The notes below the pieces were generated by a model. That model was not told where the DNA came from and did not search any database. It saw only the letters and a program-made list of their open reading frames with translations. A stretch of 47,209 nt of DNA from CG2-30-58-95 sp964618215. GTDB lineage: Bacteria; Chloroflexota; Anaerolineae; Anaerolineales; Villigracilaceae. The stretch spans positions 1-47,209 of the forward strand of contig CAZTZE010000033.1 in assembly GCA_964618215.1 (NCBI GenBank), written 5' to 3'. The position numbers and the translations under genes are program-made. This document shows, piece after piece, positions 23,036 to 31,893 of the stretch (position 1 is the stretch's first letter; the number at the start of each line of letters is the position of its first letter).

Positions 23036-24043
23036 GAGACTCTTTGCCAACATCGCCGTCAGATCCGCAAGACGGCAGGCGTAGCCCCATTCGTTATCGT
23101 ACCAGGCCACCACTTTGACCATGTTGCCGATGACCAGCGTGTCCAACGAACTAAACACCGAGGAGTACTCGGTGCCGCGCAAGTCGGTGGAGACCAGCGG
23201 TTCGTCGGTCACGCTCAAAATTCCCCGCATGGAATCGTTGGCGTATTCGAGCATGGCGGCGCGGATGTCGTCCTTCGAGGCTTCTTTGTTCAGGACGGCC
23301 GTAAAGTCCACCACCGACACGGTCGGCGTGGGCACGCGGAAAGCCATACCGCCGAATTTACCCTTCAGTTCCGGAATGACCAGGCCAATGGCCCGGGCCG
23401 CGCCGGTTTCGGAGGGCACGATATTCTGGGCGGCGGCGCGCGCATCCCGCAAGTCTCTGGCGCCGAGGTCCTGCAACTTCTGCGAGTTGGTATACGCATG
23501 TACCGTGGTTAACATGCCCTTGTCAATGCCAAACTTGTCATTCAGCACTTTGGCCACCGGCGCCAGACCGTTGGTGGTGCAGGAAGCGTTTGAAATCACC
23601 TGATGTTTGGCCGGATCGTATTTGTCGTCGTTTACACCGAGGACAATGGTGATGTCTTCATTTTTACCAGGCGCGGCAATAATGACTTTCTTCGCCCTGC
23701 CGGAGGAGATGTGGCCGCGCGACTTGGTCGCATCCGTGAACAAGCCCGTACATTCAAGGACAATGTCCACGCCCAGGTCAGCCCACTGAATGGCGTTCAG
23801 GTCTTTTTCGGCGCTGACCTTGATGGTCTTGCCATCCACCACCAGATTGCCATCCCTGACTGCCACGGAACCGGCATAAGCGCCGTAAATGGAATCGTAC
23901 TTGAACAGGTGAGCATTGGTCGCGGCGTCAAACAAATCATTGATGGCGACCACTTCCACCTTGTCTGCGACACGCGCATGGATGGTACGAAGCGCCAAAC
24001 GGCCAATCCGGCCAAAACCATTGATACCAACTCGTACTGTCAT
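23033..24043 (-). CDS. gap: glyceraldehyde-3-phosphate dehydrogenase, type I
   Basis: 336 residues. The NAD-binding N-terminus is VRVGINGFGRIGRLALR. Catalytic Cys155 is in ISNASCTTNGLAPV, and the C-terminal catalytic domain contains YDNEWGYACRLADL. AGGAGGT precedes the ATG by 7 bases. First gene of the glycolytic unit gap-pgk-tpiA. A short palindrome (24080-24093) lies in the leader. The stop codon falls in the edge of an AAAACG repeat. Confidence 0.97.
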   Translation of the reverse strand: MTVRVGINGFGRIGRLALRTIHARVADKVEVVAINDLFDAATNAHLFKYDSIYGAYAGSVAVRDGNLVVDGKTIKVSAEKDLNAIQWADLGVDIVLECTGLFTDATKSRGHISSGRAKKVIIAAPGKNEDITIVLGVNDDKYDPAKHQVISNASCTTNGLAPVAKVLNDKFGIDKGMLTTVHAYTNSQKLQDLGARDLRDARAAAQNIVPSETGAARAIGLVIPELKGKFGGMAFRVPTPTVSVVDFTAVLNKEASKDDIRAAMLEYANDSMRGILSVTDEPLVSTDLRGTEYSSVFSSLDTLVIGNMVKVVAWYDNEWGYACRLADLTAMLAKSL

Positions 24044-24079
24044 GGTAAACCTCCTGATTGAAAAGTGTGAATGTAACTT

Positions 24080-24093
24080 CCCGATAAATCGGG
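24080..24093. promoter_or_regulatory. small palindrome in the gap leader
   Basis: CCCGATAAATCGGG (two 6-base arms, 2-base centre) lies about 37 bp before the gap ATG. It could be an operator or a leader hairpin. Confidence 0.35.
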
Positions 24094-24127
24094 TGGATAA
24101 TATTTTCCATCCCGCGCTTGCGCTGTA

Positions 24128-24257
24128 ATTTCAGTAAATCTCAGGTTTGTCATTCTGAGCCGCTGACGCTCTTTCAGCGGCGATGAATCTCCGTGGTCAT
24201 TGCGGGAGACCCTTCGCTGCGCTCAGGGTGACACAAAATCTGTGATTTACTGAATTT
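24128..24257. repeat. 130-bp palindromic repeat downstream of yvcK
   Basis: The outer arms are TTTCAGTAAATCTCAG and CTGTGATTTACTGAA. Inside are GTCATTCTGAGCCGCTGACG, a CCGCTGA/TCAGCGG hairpin, and ACCCTTCGCTGCGCTCAGGG then TGACA. The 'TCATTCTGAG...CTCAGGGTGAC' pattern is common in environmental genomes of this kind. The right arm overlaps yvcK and supplies its last codon and stop (CAG TAA). Confidence 0.75.
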
Positions 24258-25587
24258 CTCTATCCAGCGGGCCGGTGCGCTCATAGAACAGGTCAATCAA
24301 AGTCTGCGCCAATTTGGATGCCTCATGGTGCAATGGGCGCTCACGATCCAGTAAATCTGCGCAATACACGCGCCCTTTACTCAGCAGCTCGTCGTCAAGC
24401 CGCACCCATTGTACACCATCTGGCAAATCAACCTCATAGTTGGTATTACAGACAATGATGTCAATGAGATCCGAGCCGATGGATTCTTCCAACGACCTGA
24501 CGTGATCCCCGCAATTATAAGCCTGGGTCTCACCGATCTGAGTAGCAACATTGCAGATGAAAATCTTTAATGCCCGGCTGGAACGGATGGCTGCCAATAA
24601 ATCTGGAACCAGGACGTTCGGCAGGAGGCTGGTGTAGAGGCTGCCAGGGCCGATGGTGATCATATCTGCGGACAGGATGGCCTGGATAACCGGTGGGAAG
24701 GCAGTCGCGTCGTTCGGCTCGAGCCAGACCCGGCGCACGCGCCCGCCAATCTTCGGTATCTTGCTTTCACCTGTCACGCGCACCTCATTCGGCAGGTTCG
24801 GCAACTGAACGTCAGCCACAAGGTGGACATTATGCAGTGTCGCCGGGAGCACCCGTCCATGCACGGATAATACCCGGCCGGATTCGGAAATCGCCTCTTC
24901 GAAGCTGCCGGTGATATCCACCAGGGCTGAAATGAACAGGTTGCCGAATGAATGTCCCTCCAGTTGATTGTCGCCGCTAAAGCGGTACTGGAACAACTGC
25001 GTCAACAAGGCTTCATCATTGGAGAGCGCCGCCAGGCAATTGCGCATGTCACCGGGCGGGAGGATGCCCAGACTGCGCCGCAATTCACCCGAGGAACCGC
25101 CATCGTCTGTTACCGCAACGACCGCAGTCAGATTATGCGTGTGGTTTTTCATCCCGCGCAGCACAGTCGCCAGGCCGTGCCCGCCGCCGATGGCGACAAC
25201 GCGCGGGCCTTTCTCGCGGCGGCGGTACTCAGCCACCTGATCCACCAATCTCCGCCCGGGACGCAGGAAGGGTATCAGCAAGGCGCGATTCAGGCCCCAG
25301 ATCCCTGTAAAAATGAGGCCAACGCCTATTCCCCCGAATATGATGAAACGCAAAGGACGAGAAAGAAAACGCAATGAGAGGAACGAAAGCGCCGGCAACC
25401 ACCAGGTATCCGGGGCGGTTCGATAAATTTCCAGCAATAAGATCCCCAGACCGACACCCAATAGTGTAATGCCGCCCAAAAGCAATAAGAGCCAGCGTTT
25501 AACGCCGATGCCAGGCACCAGCCAGCGGAAAGATCGCGTTATTTCCTTCCAGATCGAATAATGCCAGACCTTTTTCTTGTTACTCAT
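24247..25587 (-). CDS. yvcK: YvcK/CofD-like protein with an N-terminal membrane anchor
   Basis: 446 residues from the ATG at 25587. The first ~115 residues hold two or three transmembrane segments (WLLLLLGGITLLGVGLGILL, FIIFGGIGVGLIFTGIWGL). The YvcK domain follows: VVAIGGGHGLATVLRGMK, VTDDGGSSGELRR, LPPGDMRNCLAAL, then GPGSLYTSLLPNVLV and NVATQIGETQAY. YvcK binds UDP-sugars and is needed for growth on gluconeogenic carbon and for wall shape. A TTGACT-17 bp-TATCAT promoter places transcription start at or next to the ATG, so the mRNA is leaderless. The last codon and stop come from a palindromic repeat. Confidence 0.9.
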   Translation of the reverse strand: MSNKKKVWHYSIWKEITRSFRWLVPGIGVKRWLLLLLGGITLLGVGLGILLLEIYRTAPDTWWLPALSFLSLRFLSRPLRFIIFGGIGVGLIFTGIWGLNRALLIPFLRPGRRLVDQVAEYRRREKGPRVVAIGGGHGLATVLRGMKNHTHNLTAVVAVTDDGGSSGELRRSLGILPPGDMRNCLAALSNDEALLTQLFQYRFSGDNQLEGHSFGNLFISALVDITGSFEEAISESGRVLSVHGRVLPATLHNVHLVADVQLPNLPNEVRVTGESKIPKIGGRVRRVWLEPNDATAFPPVIQAILSADMITIGPGSLYTSLLPNVLVPDLLAAIRSSRALKIFICNVATQIGETQAYNCGDHVRSLEESIGSDLIDIIVCNTNYEVDLPDGVQWVRLDDELLSKGRVYCADLLDRERPLHHEASKLAQTLIDLFYERTGPLDREIQ

Positions 25588-25594
25588 CCATGGG

Positions 25595-25623
25595 ATGATA
25601 GCAGCCTTTGATTGAATAGTCAA
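25595..25623 (-). promoter_or_regulatory. promoter of yvcK, leaderless type
   Basis: TTGACT (25623-25618), 17-bp spacer, TATCAT (25600-25595) on the minus strand. The ATG is 13 bases after the first base of the -10. No Shine-Dalgarno is present. Confidence 0.65.
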
Positions 25624-25650
25624 CCACACCCACAACTTCCCAAACAGCCA

Positions 25651-25659
25651 TGTTATAAT
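25651..25659 (+). promoter_or_regulatory. extended -10 promoter of the ROK kinase gene, leaderless type
   Basis: TGTTATAAT with no clear -35. The ATG at 25666 is 12 bases after the first base of TATAAT, and no Shine-Dalgarno lies between. Confidence 0.6.
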
Positions 25660-25665
25660 CATCCC

Positions 25666-26613
25666 ATGGTCGCAATCCTTGTTGCAGATGTCGGGGGCAC
25701 CCAACTGCGTGTCGCAGCCTTCCAGCGGGATAGCATCGAGCCAATAAAGCATAAGATAGCCCCAACAAAATCTCCCGGCAGTTCCACCTTTGAGCGGTTC
25801 ACAGCACTAATTGAGTCTGCCTGGCCGGATGAAACGGTGGAGGCGATTTCAGTTGCTGCCCCAGGGCCGCTCGACACCGAGACAGGTGTCATCTTATCCG
25901 CGCCGAATATCCCGGAGTGGATGAATTTTCCCCTCGGCGAACGGCTGGCCGAACGCTTCGGAGTGCCTGTTTTTATTGGAAATGATGCCAATCTGGCCCT
26001 CTTGGGAGAATGGCGTTACGGCGCCGGGCAGGGACATCATGACCTGGTCTATATAACGATCAGCACCGGCATCGGCGGCGGTGTCATCAGCAGAGACCAA
26101 TTGCTGCTCGGACATCACGGCCTGGCCGCCGAACTCGGTCACATCACCGTCCTGCCGGGCGGCCCGCTCTGCTCATGCGGGCAACGCGGCCATCTGGAAG
26201 CCATCTCTTCCGGCCCAGCCATTGCCCGATATGTCAACGAAAAACTGGCCGAAGGAGAAGCCTCGATCCTCAAAACGAGCGACGATCTGAGCGCGCGTGA
26301 GGTGGCAAAAGCCGCCCGTCGGGGTGATCCGCTGGCAAAGGCGGCCTACACGCGCGCAGGAGAATACCTGGGCCAGGCGCTGGCTGACTTCCTGCACATA
26401 TTCAACCCCTCCATCGTCATCTTCGGCGGCGGGGTTTCACGCAGCGGGTCGCTCATCTTCGATCCACTAAAAGACGCTCTTTATAAGCATGTGATGGACG
26501 CGGATTATGTCAAAGAGCTGGTCATGACTTCTGCCAGGCTGGGCGATAATGCCGGTCTGATCGGCGCCAAAGTTCAGGCTGAATTAAAACTATCGTCAAT
26601 CCATAAGGAGTAA
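25666..26613 (+). CDS. ROK family sugar kinase (glucokinase-like)
   Basis: 315 residues. The ATP phosphate-1 motif is LVADVGGTQLRVAAF. The sugar site is FIGNDANLALLGEWRYGAG. The ROK zinc motif GPLCSCGQRGHLEA is present but has one Cys fewer than the usual CXCGXXGC. The adenosine motif is IVIFGGGVSRSG. The likely role is phosphorylation of glucose or a related hexose. The ATG at 25666 is supported by a -10 box 12 bases before it. The aminotransferase start follows 5 bp after the stop. It is divergent from yvcK, which also deals with carbon metabolism. Confidence 0.9.
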   Translation: MVAILVADVGGTQLRVAAFQRDSIEPIKHKIAPTKSPGSSTFERFTALIESAWPDETVEAISVAAPGPLDTETGVILSAPNIPEWMNFPLGERLAERFGVPVFIGNDANLALLGEWRYGAGQGHHDLVYITISTGIGGGVISRDQLLLGHHGLAAELGHITVLPGGPLCSCGQRGHLEAISSGPAIARYVNEKLAEGEASILKTSDDLSAREVAKAARRGDPLAKAAYTRAGEYLGQALADFLHIFNPSIVIFGGGVSRSGSLIFDPLKDALYKHVMDADYVKELVMTSARLGDNAGLIGAKVQAELKLSSIHKE

Positions 26614-26618
26614 TTTTC

Positions 26619-27941
26619 ATGCTACCGATGAAATTGCCCGGGCCAAAAGCCAGGGCGCTGATCAAGCGCGACTCGTCTGTCATTTCCCCCTCATACGCCC
26701 GAGGCGTCCCTTTTGTCATGGATCACGGGCAAGGCACCCAGGTCTGGGACGTGGACGGCAACCGCTTCCTCGATTTCGCGGCTGGAATTGCGGTCGCCGC
26801 CACAGGACACAGTCACCCTGAAGTTGTCAAGGCCGTCCAGCAGCAAGCCGAAAAATTCCTTCACATTTCCTCGGACTTTTATCACAGCAAATGGGTTGAG
26901 CTTGGCGAAAAACTGGACGAGATTGCGCCCTTTGAGGAGGCGGCCGTCTCGTTCATGACCAATTCGGGGACAGAAGCGGTCGAGACGGCGATAAAGCTCG
27001 CCCGCTATCACACCGGGCGCTCCAATTTCATCGGCTTTACCGGTGCATTCCACGGACGGACAATGGGCGCGGTGACCTTCACTGCCAGCAAGCCCACTTA
27101 CCATCGTGGGTTCTACCCGCTGATGCCCGGCGTCGTCCACGCGCCGTACCCCAATCCTTACCGGCCCGTCCTTGAACGACACTCCGGTGAAGACTATGGC
27201 GAGACCGTCGTTCGCTACATCGAGGACCAAATTCTAGGTCATACCCTCCCACCCGATGAAGTAGCTGGCATCCTCGTCGAAACCATTCAAGGCGAGGGGG
27301 GCTACATTGTGCCGCCTCCAGGATTCTTTCCAGCGCTGCGCGACCTTTGCGATAAACATGACATTCTATTGATCGTAGATGAAGTTCAATCTGGTATGGG
27401 CCGCACGGGTAAATGGTGGGCGATCGAACATTTTGAAGTCGAGCCAGATATTGTCACTGCCGCAAAAGGGATCGCTTCGGGCCTGCCCTTGGGCGCCGCG
27501 ATTGCCCGTAAATCAGTGATGGATTGGCCGCGCGGCGCACATGGCAACACATTCGGCGGCAATCCCCTGGCGTGCGCGGCTGCCATGGCGACCATTGATC
27601 TCATCGAGCGCGAATATATGCAGAACGCGGTCGAAGTCGGCCAATATACGCTGGATGCGCTCGATGAAATTATGGCCCGCCATCCCAGCATCGGCGACGT
27701 ACGCGGCCTGGGTTTGATGATCGGCGTCGAATTCGTCAAGGATCGCAAGAGCAAGTATCCCGCCGAAGATTTGCGTGACCGCATCGCAGACCTGGCCTTC
27801 GAGCGCGGACTGATCCTGCTCGGCTGCGGTAAGAGCGTCATACGCCTTTCTCCACCGTTAAGCGTCTCAAAGTCCGAAATTGATGAAGGTTTGACCATCC
27901 TTGAGGAAGCGATCAGACTGGCAGAAAAAGGTGGAAAGTAA
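26619..27941 (+). CDS. class III PLP-dependent aminotransferase (GabT/ArgD-like)
   Basis: 440 residues. TNSGTEAVETAIKLAR binds the PLP phosphate, IVDEVQSGMGRTGKWWA holds the conserved Asp and DIVTAAKGIASGLPLGAA contains the Schiff-base Lys283. NTFGGNPLACAAA is also typical. It belongs to the acetylornithine/4-aminobutyrate subgroup. The substrate is not settled, but a GabT-like omega-amino acid role is favoured by the length and motifs. AAGGAG precedes the ATG and overlaps the end of the kinase gene, so the two genes are co-transcribed. Confidence 0.9.
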   Translation: MLPMKLPGPKARALIKRDSSVISPSYARGVPFVMDHGQGTQVWDVDGNRFLDFAAGIAVAATGHSHPEVVKAVQQQAEKFLHISSDFYHSKWVELGEKLDEIAPFEEAAVSFMTNSGTEAVETAIKLARYHTGRSNFIGFTGAFHGRTMGAVTFTASKPTYHRGFYPLMPGVVHAPYPNPYRPVLERHSGEDYGETVVRYIEDQILGHTLPPDEVAGILVETIQGEGGYIVPPPGFFPALRDLCDKHDILLIVDEVQSGMGRTGKWWAIEHFEVEPDIVTAAKGIASGLPLGAAIARKSVMDWPRGAHGNTFGGNPLACAAAMATIDLIEREYMQNAVEVGQYTLDALDEIMARHPSIGDVRGLGLMIGVEFVKDRKSKYPAEDLRDRIADLAFERGLILLGCGKSVIRLSPPLSVSKSEIDEGLTILEEAIRLAEKGGK

Positions 27942-27982
27942 CACGTAAGAAGAAATGAGAAAAGAGTAAATCGTAAATCTCA

Positions 27983-29527
27983 ATGCTTCCCGACTTCCGC
28001 GTTCGACAACGCGATTACCTGCTTGAAATTGCACGTGCCATCACCCAGGAACTTGACCTGGATAAACTGCTGGCGCGCATATTGCGCATTTCGATTGAAA
28101 TGCTCGCCGGTCAAGCCGGTATCATCGCACTAAAAGAGAGCGCGGGTTGGCGCGTTGCCGCTGCACATGGCATCCCGCCCGCCTTTTTGCACTATCTCGA
28201 ACCGCTTTTGGCTGAAGAGAAGGTGCGCGAATTAAACGTTGCCGAACTCAACCGTATGTTGAAAGAACTAACCTATACCGCCAGCATGGGTCTGCTCAAC
28301 GGCGTCGGATTGCCATTGTTCGCGCATGGGCAGGTTATTGGCGTAACTTTTATCTTTCGTGGATACCCGGATGTATTTTCTGCAAATGATAAATTACTAC
28401 TGCAGAGCTTCGCTGACCAGGCTGCCATCGCGGTCTTTAATGCCCAGCTTTATACTCAGGTCAGTTATGAAAAACAGCGCCTGGACGCCTTGCTCGATTC
28501 GGCTGCAGATGGGATTCTCATCCTGAGGGCCGATCGCGTCATCGAACGCGTCAATGCTGCCTTTGAACGGATGTCAGGTACACCGCGTGATAAACTTCAA
28601 GGCCGGCCACATGACGATATTGTCCGTTGGGCACGCCGCCCCGAAGGCTTGACGCTGGAAGAGGCTGAATCCGACGGCTGGCCGCTGACCCCCAATGCTT
28701 ATCTATATGTCGAGGGCGACCTGCAAAGACCCGAGCCGCCCGCGCTGCCCGTCGGCATAACCTACGCACCGCTCCTGACCTCGGATGGCGCCCTGCGCAA
28801 TATCATCGTCACCGTACGGGACATCACGAAATTCCGCACCGCAGAGGAGATAAAAAACACTTTTGTTTCGATCATCAGCCACGAACTCAAGACACCGGTT
28901 GCATTGATCAAAGGCTACGTCAGCACCTTGCGCCGCGAGGACGCCACTTGGGATCGGGCTATCGTGAAAGATAGCTTGAGGGTCATCGAAGAAGAGACCG
29001 ATCGCCTGACGACGATGATCGAAGACTTGCTGGACGCTTCGCGCCTGCAGGCCGGCGGTCTGAAACCCAATCTGGCTGATATTGCCCTCCCCGACCTGGC
29101 TGAACGCCTGGCCGAACGCTTTCGCACCCAGACCGATCATCACACCCTGGTCATAGATTTTCCAAAGAAATTCCCGGTCATCCTGGCCGACGAGAAGCGC
29201 ATCGAACAAGTCCTCGCCAACCTGTTATCCAATGCCATTAAATACTCTCCCGGTGGTGAAATCCGCATCAGCGGCCAGACACGCCCAGAGCAGGTGATTA
29301 TCACCGTAAATGACGCGGGATCGGGTATTGATCCGGGTGATATTCCATATATCTTCGATCGTTTTTATCGCGCTGAAAAAGCAGTCCGCAGGACAAAAGG
29401 CGCCGGTTTGGGACTCTACCTGGCGCGGGCTATTGTCGAGGCGCACGGCGGGCGCATCTGGGTGGACCCGAAGCCGAACACCGGCGCCCGCATCTGTTTC
29501 TCCCTGCCGCGTCAACCCGTATCTTGA
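27983..29527 (+). CDS. soluble sensor histidine kinase, GAF-PAS-HisKA-HATPase
   Basis: 514 residues, no transmembrane segment. An N-terminal GAF domain (about 10-165) is followed by a PAS domain (170-285, LDSAADGILILRADRVIERV). Phospho-acceptor His300 is in SIISHELKTPVALIKGY. The ATPase boxes are NLLSNAIKYSPGG (N), DAGSGIDPGDIPYIFDRFYR (G1/F) and GAGLGLYLARAIVEAHGG (G2). No response regulator lies next to it, so it is an orphan kinase sensing a cytoplasmic signal. It lies 41 bp after the aminotransferase. Confidence 0.93.
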   Translation: MLPDFRVRQRDYLLEIARAITQELDLDKLLARILRISIEMLAGQAGIIALKESAGWRVAAAHGIPPAFLHYLEPLLAEEKVRELNVAELNRMLKELTYTASMGLLNGVGLPLFAHGQVIGVTFIFRGYPDVFSANDKLLLQSFADQAAIAVFNAQLYTQVSYEKQRLDALLDSAADGILILRADRVIERVNAAFERMSGTPRDKLQGRPHDDIVRWARRPEGLTLEEAESDGWPLTPNAYLYVEGDLQRPEPPALPVGITYAPLLTSDGALRNIIVTVRDITKFRTAEEIKNTFVSIISHELKTPVALIKGYVSTLRREDATWDRAIVKDSLRVIEEETDRLTTMIEDLLDASRLQAGGLKPNLADIALPDLAERLAERFRTQTDHHTLVIDFPKKFPVILADEKRIEQVLANLLSNAIKYSPGGEIRISGQTRPEQVIITVNDAGSGIDPGDIPYIFDRFYRAEKAVRRTKGAGLGLYLARAIVEAHGGRIWVDPKPNTGARICFSLPRQPVS

Positions 29528-29548
29528 TTCTTCCAATGATTTTAGGGG

Positions 29549-29561
29549 TAAAATAAGCCCT
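29549..29561 (+). promoter_or_regulatory. possible -10 box of the CpXC gene
   Basis: TAAAAT (29549-29554) lies 12 bases before a TTG (29561) that is in frame with the CpXC gene. This is the spacing seen at the leaderless genes of this window. TTGATT 19 bp upstream may be the -35. Confidence 0.35.
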
Positions 29562-29626
29562 TGTCTCATAAGCTCGTGAAGGTAATTCATCAATCCAAAA
29601 TCAAAAATCGTAAATCGAGAATATCC

Positions 29627-31003
29627 ATGCCTCCTCAAAGATCTCGAATTTCCTGCCCCCGCTGCCGACAACCCATCCTGGCGCAAGTCGAACAGCTCTT
29701 TGACGTTACCGCCGACCCAGGTGCAAAACAGCGCCTTCTGGGCGGAGTCTCAAATTTTGCTCACTGCCCGCATTGCGGCTATAGCGGTGCGCTAGCCACC
29801 CCGATCGTCTATCACGATGCTGAGAAGGAACTCTTGCTCACTTTTTTCCCCGGGGAATTAAGCGTACCGGTCAATGAGCAGGAGAAACTCATTGGGCCGC
29901 TGATCAATCAGGTCGCCAACCGCCTTTCACCTGAAAGGCGGAAAGCCTACCTCCTGCGCCCGCAGAGTTTCTTAACCCACCAGAGTCTGATCGAGCGCAT
30001 CCTGGGTGTAGATGGCATCACCCCCGCGATGATCCAGGCTCAACAACAGCGCGTGACCCTCATCGAGCGCCTGCTCACCGCATCCAGCGTAGAGGCGCGC
30101 AAACAGCTCATCCAACAGGAAGCCAGTTTGCTGGACGCCGAGTTCTTCTCCCTCTTCGGCCGCTTGATGGAAGGCGCCGCTGCCAGCGGTCAGGAGCAGG
30201 TCGCCCAACAAATGGACGCCCTGCAGAAACAGCTGCTGGTTGAAAGTGAGTACGGCCGGCAATTGCAGAGTCAGGTCAACGAAATCCAGGAAGCTGTCAA
30301 AACCCTGCAGGCAGCCGGGAAAGAACTCACCCGCGAGAAATTGCTGGATATTCTTATCGAAGCGCCCGGTGAAGCCCGTCTAAGCGCGCTGGCCAGCCTG
30401 ACCCGCCCTGGATTGGATTATCTCTTCTTTCAATCCCTCTCCGAGCGCATCGAAACCAAGACCGGCGACGAGCGTAAAAAACTGGAAGCCCTGCGGGAAA
30501 AGCTGCTCACGATAACCCGCCAAATTGACCAACGCGTGGAAGAAGAATTCAAGCGCGCCGGAGAACTGCTTAGCGCGCTGCTCGCCGCCCAGGACATCCA
30601 GAAAGCCACCCTCGAGAGATTGAACGAAATAAGTGAAGCCTTCGTCCAAGTGCTCAACCACGCTTTACAGGAAGCCACGCAGAAAAAAGATAATGCGCAG
30701 CTCGAGAAGCTTCAGCAAATTGCGGCTGTACTGCAACAAGTCTCTGCACCGCCTCATGAATATGAATTGTTGGAGAAACTACTCGACGCGCCGGATGATA
30801 CCGCCCTGAACAAAATGCTGGAAGAGCATAAAGATGAAATTACGCCGGAATTTGCCAGCTTCATCGGCGGCGTCCTGGCCCAGAGCGAGGAGCAAGGCGA
30901 GGATAAATCAAAAAAAGAGCAGGCCCAAATCCTCGAGAAGCTGAATTTGATTTATCGCGCCGTTCTAAAATTCTCGATGAAAAAGAGCCTCAGACTTCAC
31001 TGA
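29627..31003 (+). CDS. CpXC domain protein with a helical C-terminal region
   Basis: 458 residues from the ATG at 29627. The N-terminal CpXC domain has two zinc-type pairs (ISCPRCRQPI and FAHCPHCGYSG) and the family segment LLLTFFPGELSVP. From about residue 170 onward it is almost all helix, rich in Glu, Gln and Leu (for example EKLLDAPDDTALNKMLEEHK), probably coiled coil. Function is unknown. An in-frame TTG at 29561 would add 22 residues encoded by a low-complexity AAAATC repeat and has a -10 box 12 bases before it, so the start is uncertain. It is convergent with the FHA gene. Confidence 0.82.
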   Translation: MPPQRSRISCPRCRQPILAQVEQLFDVTADPGAKQRLLGGVSNFAHCPHCGYSGALATPIVYHDAEKELLLTFFPGELSVPVNEQEKLIGPLINQVANRLSPERRKAYLLRPQSFLTHQSLIERILGVDGITPAMIQAQQQRVTLIERLLTASSVEARKQLIQQEASLLDAEFFSLFGRLMEGAAASGQEQVAQQMDALQKQLLVESEYGRQLQSQVNEIQEAVKTLQAAGKELTREKLLDILIEAPGEARLSALASLTRPGLDYLFFQSLSERIETKTGDERKKLEALREKLLTITRQIDQRVEEEFKRAGELLSALLAAQDIQKATLERLNEISEAFVQVLNHALQEATQKKDNAQLEKLQQIAAVLQQVSAPPHEYELLEKLLDAPDDTALNKMLEEHKDEITPEFASFIGGVLAQSEEQGEDKSKKEQAQILEKLNLIYRAVLKFSMKKSLRLH

Positions 31004-31070
31004 AAATAGGTAGCTTCTCAATAGGATGGAGGGTGGGGGGCGTGCTCCGCAGGGCGTCTTTTATTTTTTG

Positions 31071-31730
31071 TCATCCCTCGCTCGGTGGATTATCCAATCG
31101 CAAGCCATGCCCGCGCACGGTGACTATGTAGGAATGTGTCGGGTCAATGGCGGCCAACCTGTCGCGTAAACGACGGATAAGCGCATCCAGCGCCTGGTCT
31201 GAGACCCCAATCATCTGGTCATCACCCCAAGCCGCAGCGATCAATCCATGCCGATCCACGACCTGGCCTTGACGCTCGTACAATACACGCAGCACGTGAA
31301 ATTGCAGCGCTGAAAGTGGTGGATCCACCTGCTGCTGGTTTACCCAGACACGCCGGGAGCGCAGATCGAGGTGTAAGCGGCCGGGGCGGTCAGCAGACTC
31401 GGTCAATGGCATGGTCGCATCCGAAGTTAGGAAGATGAATTGTCCGGCTAATGCAATCTGCAGCATGTCCCCGTCTTTCAAAGCCATCGGGTTTGCGATG
31501 GGGTTCCCGTTGCAATACGTACCATTTTTGCTGCCCATGTCTTCCAAGATCACGCCCTCTGGTGTTGGCGTGAGGCGGGCGTGGAAACGAGATACCTGGC
31601 GGTCGGGAATCACAACTTCACAGGTGGCTTCGCGCCCTATCACCAATGGCTTGTCTAAAGGCCAACGCTGACCCTTCAACGCGCCAGTCTGTCCAATCAA
31701 GAGTGGGTATTCTTCCAGATTGCCTTCCAT
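31071..31730 (-). CDS. FHA domain plus OmpR-type winged-helix regulator
   Basis: 219 residues. The FHA domain (about 25-95) has LVIGREATCEVVIPDRQVSR, FHARL and GSKNGTYCNG, the phosphothreonine-binding residues. The C-terminal domain (about 120-215) is a winged helix of the OmpR/PhoB type (LHLDLRSRRVWVN, LSALQFHVLRVLYE, VTVRGHGLRLD). It should bind DNA when its FHA domain meets a phosphorylated partner. It is transcribed divergently from a Ser/Thr kinase, the obvious partner. The ATG at 31730 has GGAG upstream and a TATAAT at 31757-31752. Confidence 0.9.
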   Translation of the reverse strand: MEGNLEEYPLLIGQTGALKGQRWPLDKPLVIGREATCEVVIPDRQVSRFHARLTPTPEGVILEDMGSKNGTYCNGNPIANPMALKDGDMLQIALAGQFIFLTSDATMPLTESADRPGRLHLDLRSRRVWVNQQQVDPPLSALQFHVLRVLYERQGQVVDRHGLIAAAWGDDQMIGVSDQALDALIRRLRDRLAAIDPTHSYIVTVRGHGLRLDNPPSEG

Positions 31731-31751
31731 AGTCCGCTCCACTTCTAAGCG

Positions 31752-31785
31752 ATTATACATCAGGAGGACAAAAGCCGCTTATAAT
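31752..31785. promoter_or_regulatory. divergent -10 boxes of the FHA regulator and the Ser/Thr kinase
   Basis: TATAAT on the minus strand at 31757-31752 serves the FHA gene (leader about 15 nt). TATAAT on the plus strand at 31780-31785 serves the kinase (leader about 100 nt). The start regions are only 22 bp apart. Confidence 0.5.
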
Positions 31786-31893
31786 ATAGCCGAGAGATTA
31801 CATCTTGTGCAGCAATGGTATTCCAACGCCGACATAAACCCACCTGCACGATTCAGATATTTTTCAACGAACGCTCGATTATTGGAGCCGGTC

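Noticed and set aside
31004..31070. Terminator after the CpXC gene
   Set aside because: A GC-rich stretch is followed by T-rich sequence, but I could not form a convincing stem.
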